Positions 15,150 through 23,917 of a DNA stretch of 64,000 bases are shown here, one piece after another. Each line of letters begins with the position of its first letter. Positions within the stretch are counted from its first letter, which is position 1. The position numbers and the translations under genes were made by a program. Below the pieces are notes generated by a model, which had not been told where the DNA came from, searched no databases, and saw only the letters and a program-made list of their open reading frames with translations. The DNA comes from an uncultured Lachnospiraceae bacterium (lineage in GTDB: Bacteria; Bacillota; Clostridia; Lachnospirales; Lachnospiraceae), in NCBI GenBank assembly GCA_934351835.1, contig CAKRJP010000006.1:1-64000 (forward strand). The letters are read 5' to 3'.

Positions 15150-16136
15150 TTACAGTAACTGTGCACGTAACTCTTCTGGAGTTTTCTGGGATAATAATGC
15201 CGGTGCAATGTCAAATACACTTCTTGCTCCGGACTCACCAGACTGTGACAGACGGTAAGCAGCTCTTGCATAGCAGATCAGTACGCTTGCTGTAAACTCT
15301 GGGTTTGACTCCAGTTTCAGAGAATACTCAATGACATGTTTGTTCTTCTCTTCTCCTGTCTCACCGCTGCGGATCACGAAACCACCATGTGGCATCTTGC
15401 TATGGTTTGCTTTTAACTCTTCCTCTGTGATGAATGTTACAGTTGTATCGTACTCATCGAAGTAGTTCGGCATTGTCTTAATTGCTTCTTCAATTGCTTT
15501 TAAATCTGCTCCCTCTTCCGGTACTACGTAGCACTCTCTTAAATGTTTCTCTCTGGTTGTAAGTTCCGGTGCGCTTCCACTTCTTACGCGTTCTACCGCA
15601 TCCTCAATCGGTACCGTGTACTGGATACCGTTCTTTACACCTTCGATACGGCGGATTGCATCAGAGTGTCCCTGGCTGACACCTTTTCCCCAGAATGTGT
15701 AAGTATTTCCGTGTGTCAGGATAGATTCTGCATACAGGCGGTTCAGCGAGAACATTCCCGGATCCCAGCCTACAGAAATAATTCCGATGTTTCCACCCTT
15801 TTTCGCTGCTGCATCCACATCTGCGAAATACTCCGGAATTCTTGCATGTGTATCAAAACTGTCAATTGTATTAAAGTTTGCTGCGATCTCCGGTCCCATT
15901 GTCGGAAGGTCTGTTGCTGATCCACCGCAAAGGATCATAACATCTACGTCGTCTTTCTTTGAAACCATATCGTCCATGTGTACTACCGGAACACCTGCAG
16001 TCTTGATGGTTACGGTCTCTGGTGCACGTCTTGTAAATACTGCTGCCAGCTCCATATCGTCATTCTGATTGATTGCCTGTTCTACTCCGCGTCCTACGTT
16101 ACCGTATCCTACGATTCCAATTCTGATTTTGCTCAT
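15150..16136 (-). CDS. ddh: meso-Diaminopimelate D-dehydrogenase
   Basis: A 328-residue NADP-dependent enzyme that forms meso-diaminopimelate from L-tetrahydrodipicolinate in one step, feeding lysine and peptidoglycan. The N-terminal Rossmann motif is GIVGYGNVGRGVE (7-19). Further family blocks are AVFTRRAPE, LCGGSATDLPTMGPEIA, NTIDSFDTHARIPEYF, IISVGWDPGMFSLNRLY, TFWGKGVSQGHSDAIRRIEGV and the C-terminal ARAAYRLSQSGESGARSVFDI. Length and motif order match Corynebacterium and clostridial Ddh closely. The start follows GGAGAAAAAGACT. It appears to be a single-gene unit between metG and tatD. Confidence 0.96.
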   Translation of the reverse strand: MSKIRIGIVGYGNVGRGVEQAINQNDDMELAAVFTRRAPETVTIKTAGVPVVHMDDMVSKKDDVDVMILCGGSATDLPTMGPEIAANFNTIDSFDTHARIPEYFADVDAAAKKGGNIGIISVGWDPGMFSLNRLYAESILTHGNTYTFWGKGVSQGHSDAIRRIEGVKNGIQYTVPIEDAVERVRSGSAPELTTREKHLRECYVVPEEGADLKAIEEAIKTMPNYFDEYDTTVTFITEEELKANHSKMPHGGFVIRSGETGEEKNKHVIEYSLKLESNPEFTASVLICYARAAYRLSQSGESGARSVFDIAPALLSQKTPEELRAQLL

Positions 16137-16171
16137 AGTCTTTTTCTCCTCAATGATTATCTTTATTTATA

Positions 16172-18079
16172 TTAGCAGATTTCTGCTCCTGCCGGCATCT
16201 CCTTCTCCGGTGTCATCAGTGACAGATTTCCGTCTGCATCCTCAGCGCAAAGAAGCATACCTTCTGATAATACACCTGCCAGTTTTGCAGGTTTTAAGTT
16301 TACCAGAACCATAACTTTCTTTCCTACCATCTCTTCTGCGGAATACTGTTTCTTAATTCCTGAAACAATCTGTTTTACCTGGCTTCCGATCTTAACCTGT
16401 GAGCAGAGAAGTTTCTTGGATTTCTTTACTTCTTCGCAGGCAATGATCTCACCAACCTGGAACTGCATTTTTCCAAAATCCTCAAATGTGATCTCAGGTT
16501 TTGCTTCAATATCAATCACATCTTCCTCTTCAGCTTCCGGTTCTTCTTCTACAGGCGGATGAAGCTCTTCTACTTTTTTCATCACTTCATTGATGTCCAT
16601 TCTTGCAAATAAGATCTCTGGCTTGTCTGTTACTTTTCCATCGCCAAGCTGTGCGAGAATCTTCTCTGAAGTCTCAGGCATATATGGCTCTAACTGTCTT
16701 GCTCCTGATTTGATTGCTTCGATCAAATTGTAAAGCACTGTCTGAAGTCGATCGCTCTTCTCCGGGTCTTTTGCCAGTGCCCAAGGCATTGTCTCGTCAA
16801 TATATTTGTTGCATCTCTTGAACAGATTGAAGATTTCTGTCATCGCATCCGCAACTCTTAAATCTTTCATTTTATTTTCAACTGCAATCGGTGTCTTCTC
16901 AACAACGGCTTTCAGGTCTGCATCAACATCTTCTGCAACGCCTTTATCTGTTACAACACCGTCGAAGTATTTGTTTGTCATAGAAATGGTTCTGTTTACC
17001 AGGTTTCCTAATGTATTTGCAAGGTCTGAGTTCAGACGCTCTACCATCAGCTCCCATGAGATCACACCATCATTTTCAAATGGCATCTCGTGGAGAACGA
17101 AGTAGCGTACAGCATCTACTCCGAAGAAATCAACCAGCTCATCGGCATATAATACATTTCCTTTTGATTTACTCATCTTGCCATCGCCCTGTAACAGCCA
17201 CGGATGTCCAAATACCTGTTTCGGAAGTGGCAGATCCAGTGCCATTAAGAAGATCGGCCAGTAAATCGTATGGAAACGGATAATGTCTTTACCGATCAGA
17301 TGTAAATCTGCCGGCCAGTCTTTCTTAAACTGTTCTGTATTGTCTCCATCGCAGTCATATCCGATACCTGTGATGTAGTTTGTAAGAGCATCCAGCCATA
17401 CATAAACGACATGCTTCGGATCGAAGTCTACCGGAATTCCCCATGAGAAAGAGGTTCTGGATACACACAGATCCTGAAGTCCCGGAAGTAAGAAGTTGTT
17501 CATCATCTCATTCTTACGTGATACCGGCTGAATGAATTCCGGATGTGTGTTAATATGCTCGATCAGACGATCTGCATATTTACTCATACGGAAGAAATAA
17601 GCCTCCTCTTTTGCAGGTTTTACTTCACGTCCACAGTCCGGACATTTGCCGTCTACCAACTGTGACTCTGTCCAGAAAGACTCACAAGGTGTACAGTAAA
17701 GTCCCTCATAAGCACCTTTGTAAATATCTCCCTGATCATACAGCTTCTTGAATATCTTCTGTACCTGTTTCTCATGATAATCATCTGTTGTACGGATAAA
17801 TTTGTCATAAGAAGTATTCATAAGATCCCAGATGATCTTGATTTCTCCGGCTGCATCGTCAACAAATTCCTTTGGTGTTACGCCGGCTTCCTCCGCCTTA
17901 AGCTCGATCTTCTGACCATGCTCGTCAGTACCTGTCTGAAAGAATACATCATATCCCTGACTTCTCTTATATCTTGCGATCGCATCTGCCAGCACGATCT
18001 CGTAAGTATTTCCAATATGTGGTTTGCCGGATGCGTAAGCGATCGCGGTTGTTATATAATACTTTGGTTTATTACTCAT
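16172..18079 (-). CDS. metG: Methionyl-tRNA synthetase
   Basis: A 635-residue class I synthetase. The start at 18079 is preceded by AAAAGGAGACAAACGA; an in-frame extension of 17 codons upstream is not supported. Signature HIGN at 21-24 (GKPHIGNTYE), the zinc-finger cysteines in CTPCESFW and CPDCGREV, and KMSKSKGN are present. An anticodon-binding helical domain follows, then an acidic linker (EEEPEAEEEDVIDIEA) and a C-terminal Trbp111-like tRNA-binding OB domain (FQVGEIIACEEVKKSKKLL). It charges tRNA-Met. Expression is controlled by the T-box leader upstream. Confidence 0.97.
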   Translation of the reverse strand: MSNKPKYYITTAIAYASGKPHIGNTYEIVLADAIARYKRSQGYDVFFQTGTDEHGQKIELKAEEAGVTPKEFVDDAAGEIKIIWDLMNTSYDKFIRTTDDYHEKQVQKIFKKLYDQGDIYKGAYEGLYCTPCESFWTESQLVDGKCPDCGREVKPAKEEAYFFRMSKYADRLIEHINTHPEFIQPVSRKNEMMNNFLLPGLQDLCVSRTSFSWGIPVDFDPKHVVYVWLDALTNYITGIGYDCDGDNTEQFKKDWPADLHLIGKDIIRFHTIYWPIFLMALDLPLPKQVFGHPWLLQGDGKMSKSKGNVLYADELVDFFGVDAVRYFVLHEMPFENDGVISWELMVERLNSDLANTLGNLVNRTISMTNKYFDGVVTDKGVAEDVDADLKAVVEKTPIAVENKMKDLRVADAMTEIFNLFKRCNKYIDETMPWALAKDPEKSDRLQTVLYNLIEAIKSGARQLEPYMPETSEKILAQLGDGKVTDKPEILFARMDINEVMKKVEELHPPVEEEPEAEEEDVIDIEAKPEITFEDFGKMQFQVGEIIACEEVKKSKKLLCSQVKIGSQVKQIVSGIKKQYSAEEMVGKKVMVLVNLKPAKLAGVLSEGMLLCAEDADGNLSLMTPEKEMPAGAEIC

Positions 18080-18198
18080 TCGTTTGTCTCCTTTTATATT
18101 TGATTTATATTTTGTATGGATACGCGGCACTGAGGATTGCGTGCTTCACACACCTCGATTACGCTTCGCTTCATCTCGGTCGTGGGCAGCCTGCAAAA

Positions 18199-18515
18199 AA
18201 TCCCTGATTTCTTCTAAAGTAGAAGAAATCAGGGAAGACGATCTATCTCGTGTTACCACTTCCAATTCATCCGGACCTCACGGTCTCGGACCTCATCGGG
18301 TGCTCTCATGCACTCCACGCTATAAAGGGCGCACCCTTTGCAAACTAACCAATGAATCATTCTCGATTGTTCTTCATCTGCTCATCTGCAACACTCAGAA
18401 GCCATCTTCCATCCGTTTCCATCCATCCCTCTCAGCATCGCCGGTAAACCGACACAGGACTTCTCTGTAAGATCTTCACGAATGTACTCTCTCCGTCATC
18501 GCGTATACATATTTA
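18199..18515 (-). ncRNA. T-box leader controlling metG (Met)
   Basis: Read on the minus strand from about 18515 the leader contains an AGAGAGTA-type stem I element, then the T-box sequence AAGTGGTAACACG (18249-18261), and ends in a strong terminator, TCCCTGATTTCTTCT (18201-18215) with AGAAGAAATCAGGGA (18221-18235), followed by TTTTTT. It lies about 120 bases before metG, so uncharged tRNA-Met would favour the antiterminator. ATG triplets in stem I suit a Met specifier, but I could not fix the exact specifier loop by eye. Confidence 0.85.
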
Positions 18516-18527
18516 ACCATAGTAAAA

Positions 18528-18557
18528 ATGGTAGCATAGTAAACAGGAAAATGTCAA
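18528..18557 (-). promoter_or_regulatory. metG/T-box promoter
   Basis: Minus strand -35 TTGACA (18552-18557), 18 bases, -10 TACCAT (18528-18533) with an extended TG (TGCTACCAT). Confidence 0.6.
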
Positions 18558-18569
18558 GAGCTGAGACAG

Positions 18570-19304
18570 CTATAACCCTAATTCCTCAATCAATTGTTTC
18601 TGATACTCTGTATCCTTTGCCGCCTTTACAATATCCTCGCTACGTCCTAAATCTGCCAATTTTATAATCAACCGATTAATTCTATCTTCGCCAATACGAA
18701 TTCCATCTTCTTTTTGTTCTTCCCATGCCTTACACACATCTACCATCTCCTTTCCTTCATCGATCTCTATCTTCAGTCCTGCAAATTCTCTTATAATCTT
18801 CGCCGCCGTCTTGCTGAATGTTTTATATCCAGTATTGCTAAGCAATTGTTTCATTTCTTCTTTGTCTTTTGACTTGCTGATAAAATTCATGGTTTTTCCA
18901 AATTCTGCCGAACTCTCCTTAAAATCTAATTCCTTATTCTTCCGCCTTTCTCTATACTCTTTTCTTTTTTCATCAACCTGCGACGCATAATTTAATGCAT
19001 CATAAAGCATGCATTTTACGGGCATCGCATAATGTATTTCCGACTGATTTTCAACACCTAAAATAATCAGCAGATTCCCCTGATATTCTTTCGCTATATA
19101 CCCTTTTAACAAATCACGATATTTCTGTATCGGAATCATTTCCCCATCCTCGCCGAATGGTAAACTTATCTCTGAGACATCTTTATCTACTAATTGTTGT
19201 GAATCTATTCTCTGTTCTCCATCATATAATGCGTAATTAAACACATCTGCAAAAATCACATTTTGCTTTAAATAATCTTTTGTAACAGTATCCTTCATTC
19301 CCAT
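18570..19304 (-). CDS. Rpn-family (PD-(D/E)XK) nuclease/transposase-like protein, short form
   Basis: A 244-residue protein with AAAGGAG before the start. It begins KDTVTKDYLKQNVIFADVFNYALYDGE, a form seen in the Rpn/PD-(D/E)XK nuclease family common in Lachnospiraceae. GNLLIILGVENQSEIHYAMPVK fits the nuclease core strand (E-x-Q). The C-terminal 40 residues (GEDRINRLIIKLADLGRSED, ..KDTEYQKQLIEELGL) are similar to those of the longer Rpn gene at 38743-39696. Family members are recombination-promoting nucleases; a transposase role is not proven. It is a solitary gene downstream of the divergent desulfidase promoter region. Confidence 0.65.
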   Translation of the reverse strand: MGMKDTVTKDYLKQNVIFADVFNYALYDGEQRIDSQQLVDKDVSEISLPFGEDGEMIPIQKYRDLLKGYIAKEYQGNLLIILGVENQSEIHYAMPVKCMLYDALNYASQVDEKRKEYRERRKNKELDFKESSAEFGKTMNFISKSKDKEEMKQLLSNTGYKTFSKTAAKIIREFAGLKIEIDEGKEMVDVCKAWEEQKEDGIRIGEDRINRLIIKLADLGRSEDIVKAAKDTEYQKQLIEELGL

Positions 19305-19638
19305 GATATCTCTCCTTTCTACAATTCATACTGCAGAAAAAGAGCGTATCTTTGGTCAATACAATTTTAACACAATTCATCTCTCGTCTAAAGAGATTCT
19401 ATCCCAATTTCTCCAGTCTTTATTCTTCTTTCGCTTATCTTTGGAATATTTGACGATAATCATATCGATGTCTAAATTAAGAATGATAGATTCTTATATG
19501 TAGTTAATCAGAACATTAACTATGGTTGTAAAATATCATACTTTTCCACCTAATGCAATCATTTTTGATGACCTTTTCCTCCCTTCATGTTATATTAATA
19601 ACACATATATCTTTTATAAACATTGGGAGGACTATATC
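19305..19638. other. Intergenic region between divergent genes
   Basis: A 334-base A/T-rich gap between the short Rpn gene (minus) and the desulfidase-like gene (plus). No convincing gene or strong hairpin is seen. A possible plus-strand promoter is TTGATG (19565-19570) with TGTTAT 17 bases on; TATATT three bases later is an alternative -10. Both are weak guesses. Confidence 0.3.
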
Positions 19639-20916
19639 ATGCAGAAAAATGATATAAAATACCAGGCTTACATCCAGATCTTGCGAGAAGAGCTGATTCC
19701 GGCAATGGGGTGTACGGAACCGATCGCTCTGGCCTATGCCGCCGCAGTTGCCAGAGATACCCTGGGAGCTATTCCTGAGCACATTGAGGTTTGTGCCAGC
19801 GGCAGTATTATCAAAAACGTTAAATCTGTGATCGTGCCTAACACACAGCAGCTAAAGGGAATTCCCGCTGCAGTTACCGCCGGTATCATTGCCGGAAATG
19901 CCGAACGGGAACTTGAGGTTATCGCGGATGTTTCAGCAGAACAGATTACTCAGATGAAACAATATCTGGAAAAAACTGAGATTTCTGTGAAACCTTTGGA
20001 CAGTGGTATCACTTTTGATATCGTGATTACCGCATATAAGGGCGATTCTTTCAGCAAAGTCCGGATTGCGAATTATCACACCAATATCGTACATATTGAA
20101 AAAGATCAGGAAATCCTTCTGGACAAACCGATCAGCACGGAATCTGAAGAAGGTCTCACAGACCGTTCTTTATTGTGTATGGAAAGTATCTGGGACTTTG
20201 CCCAGACAGTAGACATTGAAGACGTAAAGGGTATCCTTGATCCACAGATTTCCTGCAATATGGCAATTGCCGAGGAAGGCATCCATGGAAATTATGGTGC
20301 CAACATTGGTTCTGTGCTGCTAAGTATGGGACCCGACCTTGTTCAGACCCGTGCCAAAGCAATGGCTGCCGCAGCTTCTGACGCAAGAATGAATGGCTGT
20401 GAACTTCCGGTTATCATCAACTCCGGAAGCGGAAATCAGGGAATCACCACTTCGGTTCCGGTTATCGTATATGCCCGGGAGTTCAATGCATCCGATGAAC
20501 AATTATATCGGGCATTGACGCTTTCCAACCTGACAACGATTCACCAGAAGACTCCTATTGGACGTTTATCTGCATACTGTGGTGCTGTCAGTGCTGGAGT
20601 CGGAGCAGGTGCAGGTATCGCTTACCTGTCCGGCGGTGATTATCAGGATATTATACACACTGTTGTTAACGCCGTTTCCATCGTGTCCGGTATGGTCTGT
20701 GATGGAGCAAAAGCTTCCTGTGCAGCCAAGATTGCATCCGCCGTAGATGCCGGAATTTTAGGTTATCATATGTACAAGAATGGTCAGCAGTTCTACAGCG
20801 GTGACGGACTTGTCACCAAAGGTGTCGAGGCAACTTTGAAAAATATCGGCCGTCTTGGAAAAGAAGGCATGAAAGAAACCAACCAGGAGATCATCCGGAT
20901 GATGACGGAATGCTAA
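19639..20916 (+). CDS. cyuA: UPF0597/L-cysteine desulfidase family protein (CyuA-like)
   Basis: A 425-residue protein. The start at 19639 follows GGGAGG by 8 bases; the frame is open further upstream but without a site. The N-terminal PAMGCTEPIALAYAAA (Cys25) and later QISCNMAIAEEGIHGNYGANIG, INSGSGNQGITTSVPVI, AYCGAVSAGVGAGAGIAYL and VCDGAKASCAAKIASAVDAG are the complete conserved set of the UPF0597/YhaM family, related to the serine dehydratase alpha chain. The cysteines suggest an oxygen-sensitive [4Fe-4S] cluster. Archaeal and enteric members split L-cysteine to pyruvate, ammonia and sulfide. It is a single-gene unit closed by a terminator. Confidence 0.85.
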   Translation: MQKNDIKYQAYIQILREELIPAMGCTEPIALAYAAAVARDTLGAIPEHIEVCASGSIIKNVKSVIVPNTQQLKGIPAAVTAGIIAGNAERELEVIADVSAEQITQMKQYLEKTEISVKPLDSGITFDIVITAYKGDSFSKVRIANYHTNIVHIEKDQEILLDKPISTESEEGLTDRSLLCMESIWDFAQTVDIEDVKGILDPQISCNMAIAEEGIHGNYGANIGSVLLSMGPDLVQTRAKAMAAAASDARMNGCELPVIINSGSGNQGITTSVPVIVYAREFNASDEQLYRALTLSNLTTIHQKTPIGRLSAYCGAVSAGVGAGAGIAYLSGGDYQDIIHTVVNAVSIVSGMVCDGAKASCAAKIASAVDAGILGYHMYKNGQQFYSGDGLVTKGVEATLKNIGRLGKEGMKETNQEIIRMMTEC

Positions 20917-20930
20917 ACTAAAAAACAAAC

Positions 20931-20974
20931 GGGACACCGCAGATTACTAACGATCTGTTGTGTCCCATTTTTAT
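20931..20974 (+). terminator. Terminator shared by converging genes
   Basis: GGGACAC (20931-20937) and GTGTCCC (20960-20966) with inner GCAGAT/ATCTGT pairing, followed by ATTTTTAT on the plus strand and by a T-rich stretch (GTTTGTTTTTTAG) on the minus strand, between the desulfidase-like gene and modC. Confidence 0.8.
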
Positions 20975-20978
20975 AGTC

Positions 20979-22037
20979 TTATTTCAAAAACATCATCGAT
21001 TCTTCTTTTAATTCCAGATAATCCGGCATTCCACTCTTACGGAGTGTCTTCCCGATCTCCCGCTGTACAAACCAGCAGATCTCCGGTATATTTTCTTTTG
21101 CCTCACCCTCCGGTTTCAGATAATAGTTATCCTCAAACGGAAGTTCTGCCATACTTCCTACATTTACTTTCAGGCAATTCTCTTTTCTTTCTCCCCAGAC
21201 CGGCACAAAATCATGGGCACGATACCCTATACAGGTTGCATTTTGGGGAATCTCCTGTTTTGTATGAAGAGTAATCCCCCAGTCTGTAAGTTTTGCCGTA
21301 TGTGCATCCACCCACTCTATATCTGAGAAATTCTTACATCCTGTCAGCCTTGCAGCCTCCCTATATTCCGGATTTGCAAAAATTTCTTTTGTCTCTCCGG
21401 AAGTTACAACAGAACCTTTATCCATGATCAGCAGTTCATCACTGAAACGATAGATTTCATCCCTGCTGTGGGATACCATGATAACGATTCCCTTATAATC
21501 ATCCAGCATCTCTTTTAATTCCTGCTGCAAGCGATCTTTCAAAAATACATCCAATGCCGAAAATGGCTCATCCAACATAATAACATCCGGCTCATATGCC
21601 ATGATCCTCGCCAGTGCCACTCTCTGCTGCTGCCCGCCGGAAAGCTGTCCCGGCAGTCGATTCTCAAGCCCCTGCAACTGGAATTTTTCTATCATCTCCT
21701 GCACACGTTTTTGTTTTTCTTCCTTGCTGCCTTTCAGACCGGTCGCAATATTCTTTGCCACCGTCATCGTCGGGAACAATGCATAATTCTGAAACAGATA
21801 TCCCACATTTCTCTTCTGCGGTTTCAGATTAATCTTCTTCTCTGAATCAAACAATACAGCATCTCCGATCTGGATCTTTCCCGCATCCGGAGTCTCAATC
21901 CCCGCAATACTTTTCAGCGTCATACTCTTTCCACATCCGGAAGCACCCAGAATTCCGATTCGTTTGGACTCACTCTGAAACTGGATATCCAGCTTAAATT
22001 CGCCAAGTTTTCTCTTTATATTTACCGTCAGTCCCAT
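20979..22037 (-). CDS. modC: Molybdate ABC transporter ATP-binding protein
   Basis: A 352-residue ATPase. Walker A is GASGCGKS (31-38), the Q loop region is VGYLFQNYALFP, the ABC signature is LSGGQQQRVALARIM and Walker B is VIMLDEPFSALD, followed by the switch His (VMVSHSRDEI). The C-terminal 120 residues form a regulatory region with no obvious MOP domain. GGAGG precedes the start. It is the last gene of modABC on the minus strand and drives molybdate (or tungstate) import with ModB. Order and spacing (20 bases from modB) support one operon. Confidence 0.9.
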   Translation of the reverse strand: MGLTVNIKRKLGEFKLDIQFQSESKRIGILGASGCGKSMTLKSIAGIETPDAGKIQIGDAVLFDSEKKINLKPQKRNVGYLFQNYALFPTMTVAKNIATGLKGSKEEKQKRVQEMIEKFQLQGLENRLPGQLSGGQQQRVALARIMAYEPDVIMLDEPFSALDVFLKDRLQQELKEMLDDYKGIVIMVSHSRDEIYRFSDELLIMDKGSVVTSGETKEIFANPEYREAARLTGCKNFSDIEWVDAHTAKLTDWGITLHTKQEIPQNATCIGYRAHDFVPVWGERKENCLKVNVGSMAELPFEDNYYLKPEGEAKENIPEICWFVQREIGKTLRKSGMPDYLELKEESMMFLK

Positions 22038-22057
22038 CTCTCATACCTCCGTACATA

Positions 22058-22762
22058 TTACCAGCGCTTAATATTCTTCATCTTCGTACCGGAAATAATA
22101 TTCATCAGGAAAATGACCATAAACGCAATAAGCATTACGATCACTACCCACACTCCAGCCGTCAGGTAATCACCATCCTGGATGACCATTGCGATTTTCT
22201 GTGAAATTGTTCCCGTCTTCCCCGGGATATTTCCTGCCAACATAGAAGTAGCGCCATACTCACCCAATGCTCTGGCAAATGTGAGGATCGTACCTGAGGC
22301 AATTCCCGGTCCCGCTGTCGGAATTACGATCTTCCAGAAAATCTGGATATCGGACATTCCAAGGGTACGTCCGGCATAGATCAGATTTACATCCAACTGC
22401 TCAAAAGCCGCTCTGGCATTACGGTACATCAATGGAAATGCGATCACTGTCGCGGCAATAATACATCCCAACCATGACTGTACTACTTTAATATCAAACT
22501 GTTCATAAAGGAATATTCCAAACGGACGTCTTCTACTAAAGATCAACAATAGAAAGAAACCGGCAACCGTCGGCGGTAATACCATTGGCAGTGTCAGGAT
22601 TCCATCGATCACTGCCTTTTTACCAGGAGAAGCCTTAACTACTTTTCTGGCCGCATAAATTCCAAGGAAAAAGGAAATAAATGTGGCAACCACACCTGTC
22701 TTCAACGATATGAACAGCGGGCTCCAGTCCAAATTATTTAAAATTTCTGTAATGGATTCCAT
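22058..22762 (-). CDS. modB: Molybdate ABC transporter permease
   Basis: A 234-residue permease with about five or six membrane helices. The ATG at 22762 is 9 bases from GGAGG; a GTG two codons earlier is closer to it and less likely. The permease EAA-type loop is seen as RTLGMSDIQIFWKIVIPTAGPGIASG, and LPMVLPPTVAGFFLLL and FARALGEYGATSMLAGNIPG are typical of ModB/CysT. It forms the membrane channel for molybdate or tungstate bound by ModA. A perfect hairpin (22791-22816) sits between modA and modB and may lower downstream expression relative to the binding protein. Confidence 0.93.
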   Translation of the reverse strand: MESITEILNNLDWSPLFISLKTGVVATFISFFLGIYAARKVVKASPGKKAVIDGILTLPMVLPPTVAGFFLLLIFSRRRPFGIFLYEQFDIKVVQSWLGCIIAATVIAFPLMYRNARAAFEQLDVNLIYAGRTLGMSDIQIFWKIVIPTAGPGIASGTILTFARALGEYGATSMLAGNIPGKTGTISQKIAMVIQDGDYLTAGVWVVIVMLIAFMVIFLMNIISGTKMKNIKRW

Positions 22763-22790
22763 AAACACTTTCCTCCGTTTATATTGGCAA

Positions 22791-22816
22791 ACAGCCCGGT
22801 ATGATCACCGGGCTGT
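22791..22816 (-). terminator. Attenuating hairpin between modA and modB
   Basis: ACAGCCCGGT (22791-22800) and ACCGGGCTGT (22807-22816) form a 10-base perfect stem with a 6-base loop. On the minus strand TTGCC follows rather than a long T-run, so it is probably an mRNA stability element or partial terminator that favours modA. Confidence 0.65.
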
Positions 22817-22851
22817 CCACCATTATTATTTTCTTCGTACACGAATATACG

Positions 22852-23787
22852 TTATTGTTCTACATTTGTATCGAAGTAATAAGAATCAAATACGGCTTTT
22901 GCTTTATCTGATAATACAAACTTGATAAAATCTGCAGCTGCGGCTGTCTCTGCATCTGTAGCTTCATCATTCTTAACCTGAGCGATTGGGTAAATTACAT
23001 TACCTGTGTAATCGTAGCTTACTTTCTCAAGGATTTTCAGATCATCTTCATATCCATATGTATCTGAGTAATATGTAGTACCAACTTCACAAGATCCTTC
23101 TACAACTGCTGATAATACTTTACTTACATTATCCTGCTCACTGATTTCAACTCCATCAAGCTGTTCTGAGATTTCTTCTGTTGTGATTGTCGATACATCA
23201 TCAACCTCATCTAACATTCCAAGACTTACCATAGCCAGTCTTGTATATTTACCAACCGGAACACTTCCACCTGCAAGTGCGATACTTGATGCATTTGCAA
23301 TATCTTCAAGTCCTGTTACCTTTGTTCCGCTGTCTTTATGTGTGATAACTACTACCTGGTTATTTACAACATTTGCACGAGTTCCATCTATAACCAGTCC
23401 GTCGTTACTCAACTGATCCATCTGCTTCTGAGCCGCTGAGAAGAAAATATCACATGCATATCCTTCTTCAATCTGTGTCAGCAGTGTACCTGAACTGTCT
23501 GCATTAAATGTAATCTTTACATTTGGATGCTCTTCATTGTACATAGCTGCCAGCTCTGTCATAACATTATTAAGACTTGCTGCGATAAATACCTGAATCT
23601 CGGTCTCTTCTCCATCATCTTTGCTGTCAGTCTTTACCGATGTACTTTCTTCGGTCGATGTACTTCCTTCAGCTGATGTACTTTCTGATGATGAGGAATC
23701 TGAATTACTGCTACTGCTGTTTCCACATGCTGCCAGGCCTAATACCATAGCTGCTGTTAATAATACTGCTATTACTTTCTTCTTCAT
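22852..23787 (-). CDS. modA: Molybdate ABC transporter substrate-binding lipoprotein
   Basis: A 311-residue lipoprotein with lipobox LGLAAC (Cys21) and a long Ser/Thr-rich linker (to about 60). The mature domain begins IQVFIAASLNNVMTELAAMYNEEHP, and includes ITFNADSSGTLLTQIEEGYACDIFFSAAQKQMDQL and IALAGGSVPVGKYTR, the anion-binding blocks of ModA/WtpA. It captures molybdate outside the membrane and hands it to ModBC. The start follows GGGAGC. It is the first gene of the modABC unit, preceded by a clear promoter and a palindrome. Tungstate specificity cannot be excluded. Confidence 0.93.
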   Translation of the reverse strand: MKKKVIAVLLTAAMVLGLAACGNSSSSNSDSSSSESTSAEGSTSTEESTSVKTDSKDDGEETEIQVFIAASLNNVMTELAAMYNEEHPNVKITFNADSSGTLLTQIEEGYACDIFFSAAQKQMDQLSNDGLVIDGTRANVVNNQVVVITHKDSGTKVTGLEDIANASSIALAGGSVPVGKYTRLAMVSLGMLDEVDDVSTITTEEISEQLDGVEISEQDNVSKVLSAVVEGSCEVGTTYYSDTYGYEDDLKILEKVSYDYTGNVIYPIAQVKNDEATDAETAAAADFIKFVLSDKAKAVFDSYYFDTNVEQ

Positions 23788-23803
23788 AACAAGCTCCCTT
23801 CTC

Positions 23804-23820
23804 TTAGCGATGTTCGCTAA
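23804..23820 (-). promoter_or_regulatory. Palindromic operator in the modA leader, possible ModE-type site
   Basis: TTAGCGA (23804-23810) and TCGCTAA (23814-23820) form a perfect 7-base inverted repeat with a 3-base centre, just downstream of the promoter at 23842-23870. The TCGCTA core recalls the TCGNTA half-site described for E. coli ModE. A ModE-like helix-turn-helix is encoded in the same cluster at 30041-30970. The assignment is inferred. Confidence 0.5.
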
Positions 23821-23841
23821 CTATATTTTCAATTGTCTTTT

Positions 23842-23870
23842 ATTATAAGCGTATGTTTTTTAAAAATCAA
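23842..23870 (-). promoter_or_regulatory. modABC promoter
   Basis: Minus strand -35 TTGATT (23865-23870), 17 bases, -10 TATAAT (23842-23847). Confidence 0.8.
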
Positions 23871-23917
23871 TCGTTTTTGAACATGTGACCATTATTATTT
23901 TTTAACGCTCATAGTTT

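Noticed and set aside
18570..19304. Intact insertion sequence around the short Rpn gene
   Set aside because: No terminal inverted repeats or target duplication were found at the gene ends.
22791..22816. Molybdenum cofactor (Moco) riboswitch
   Set aside because: The element is a simple hairpin between modA and modB, without the multi-stem Moco core, and the leaders of moaA and modA do not show one either.
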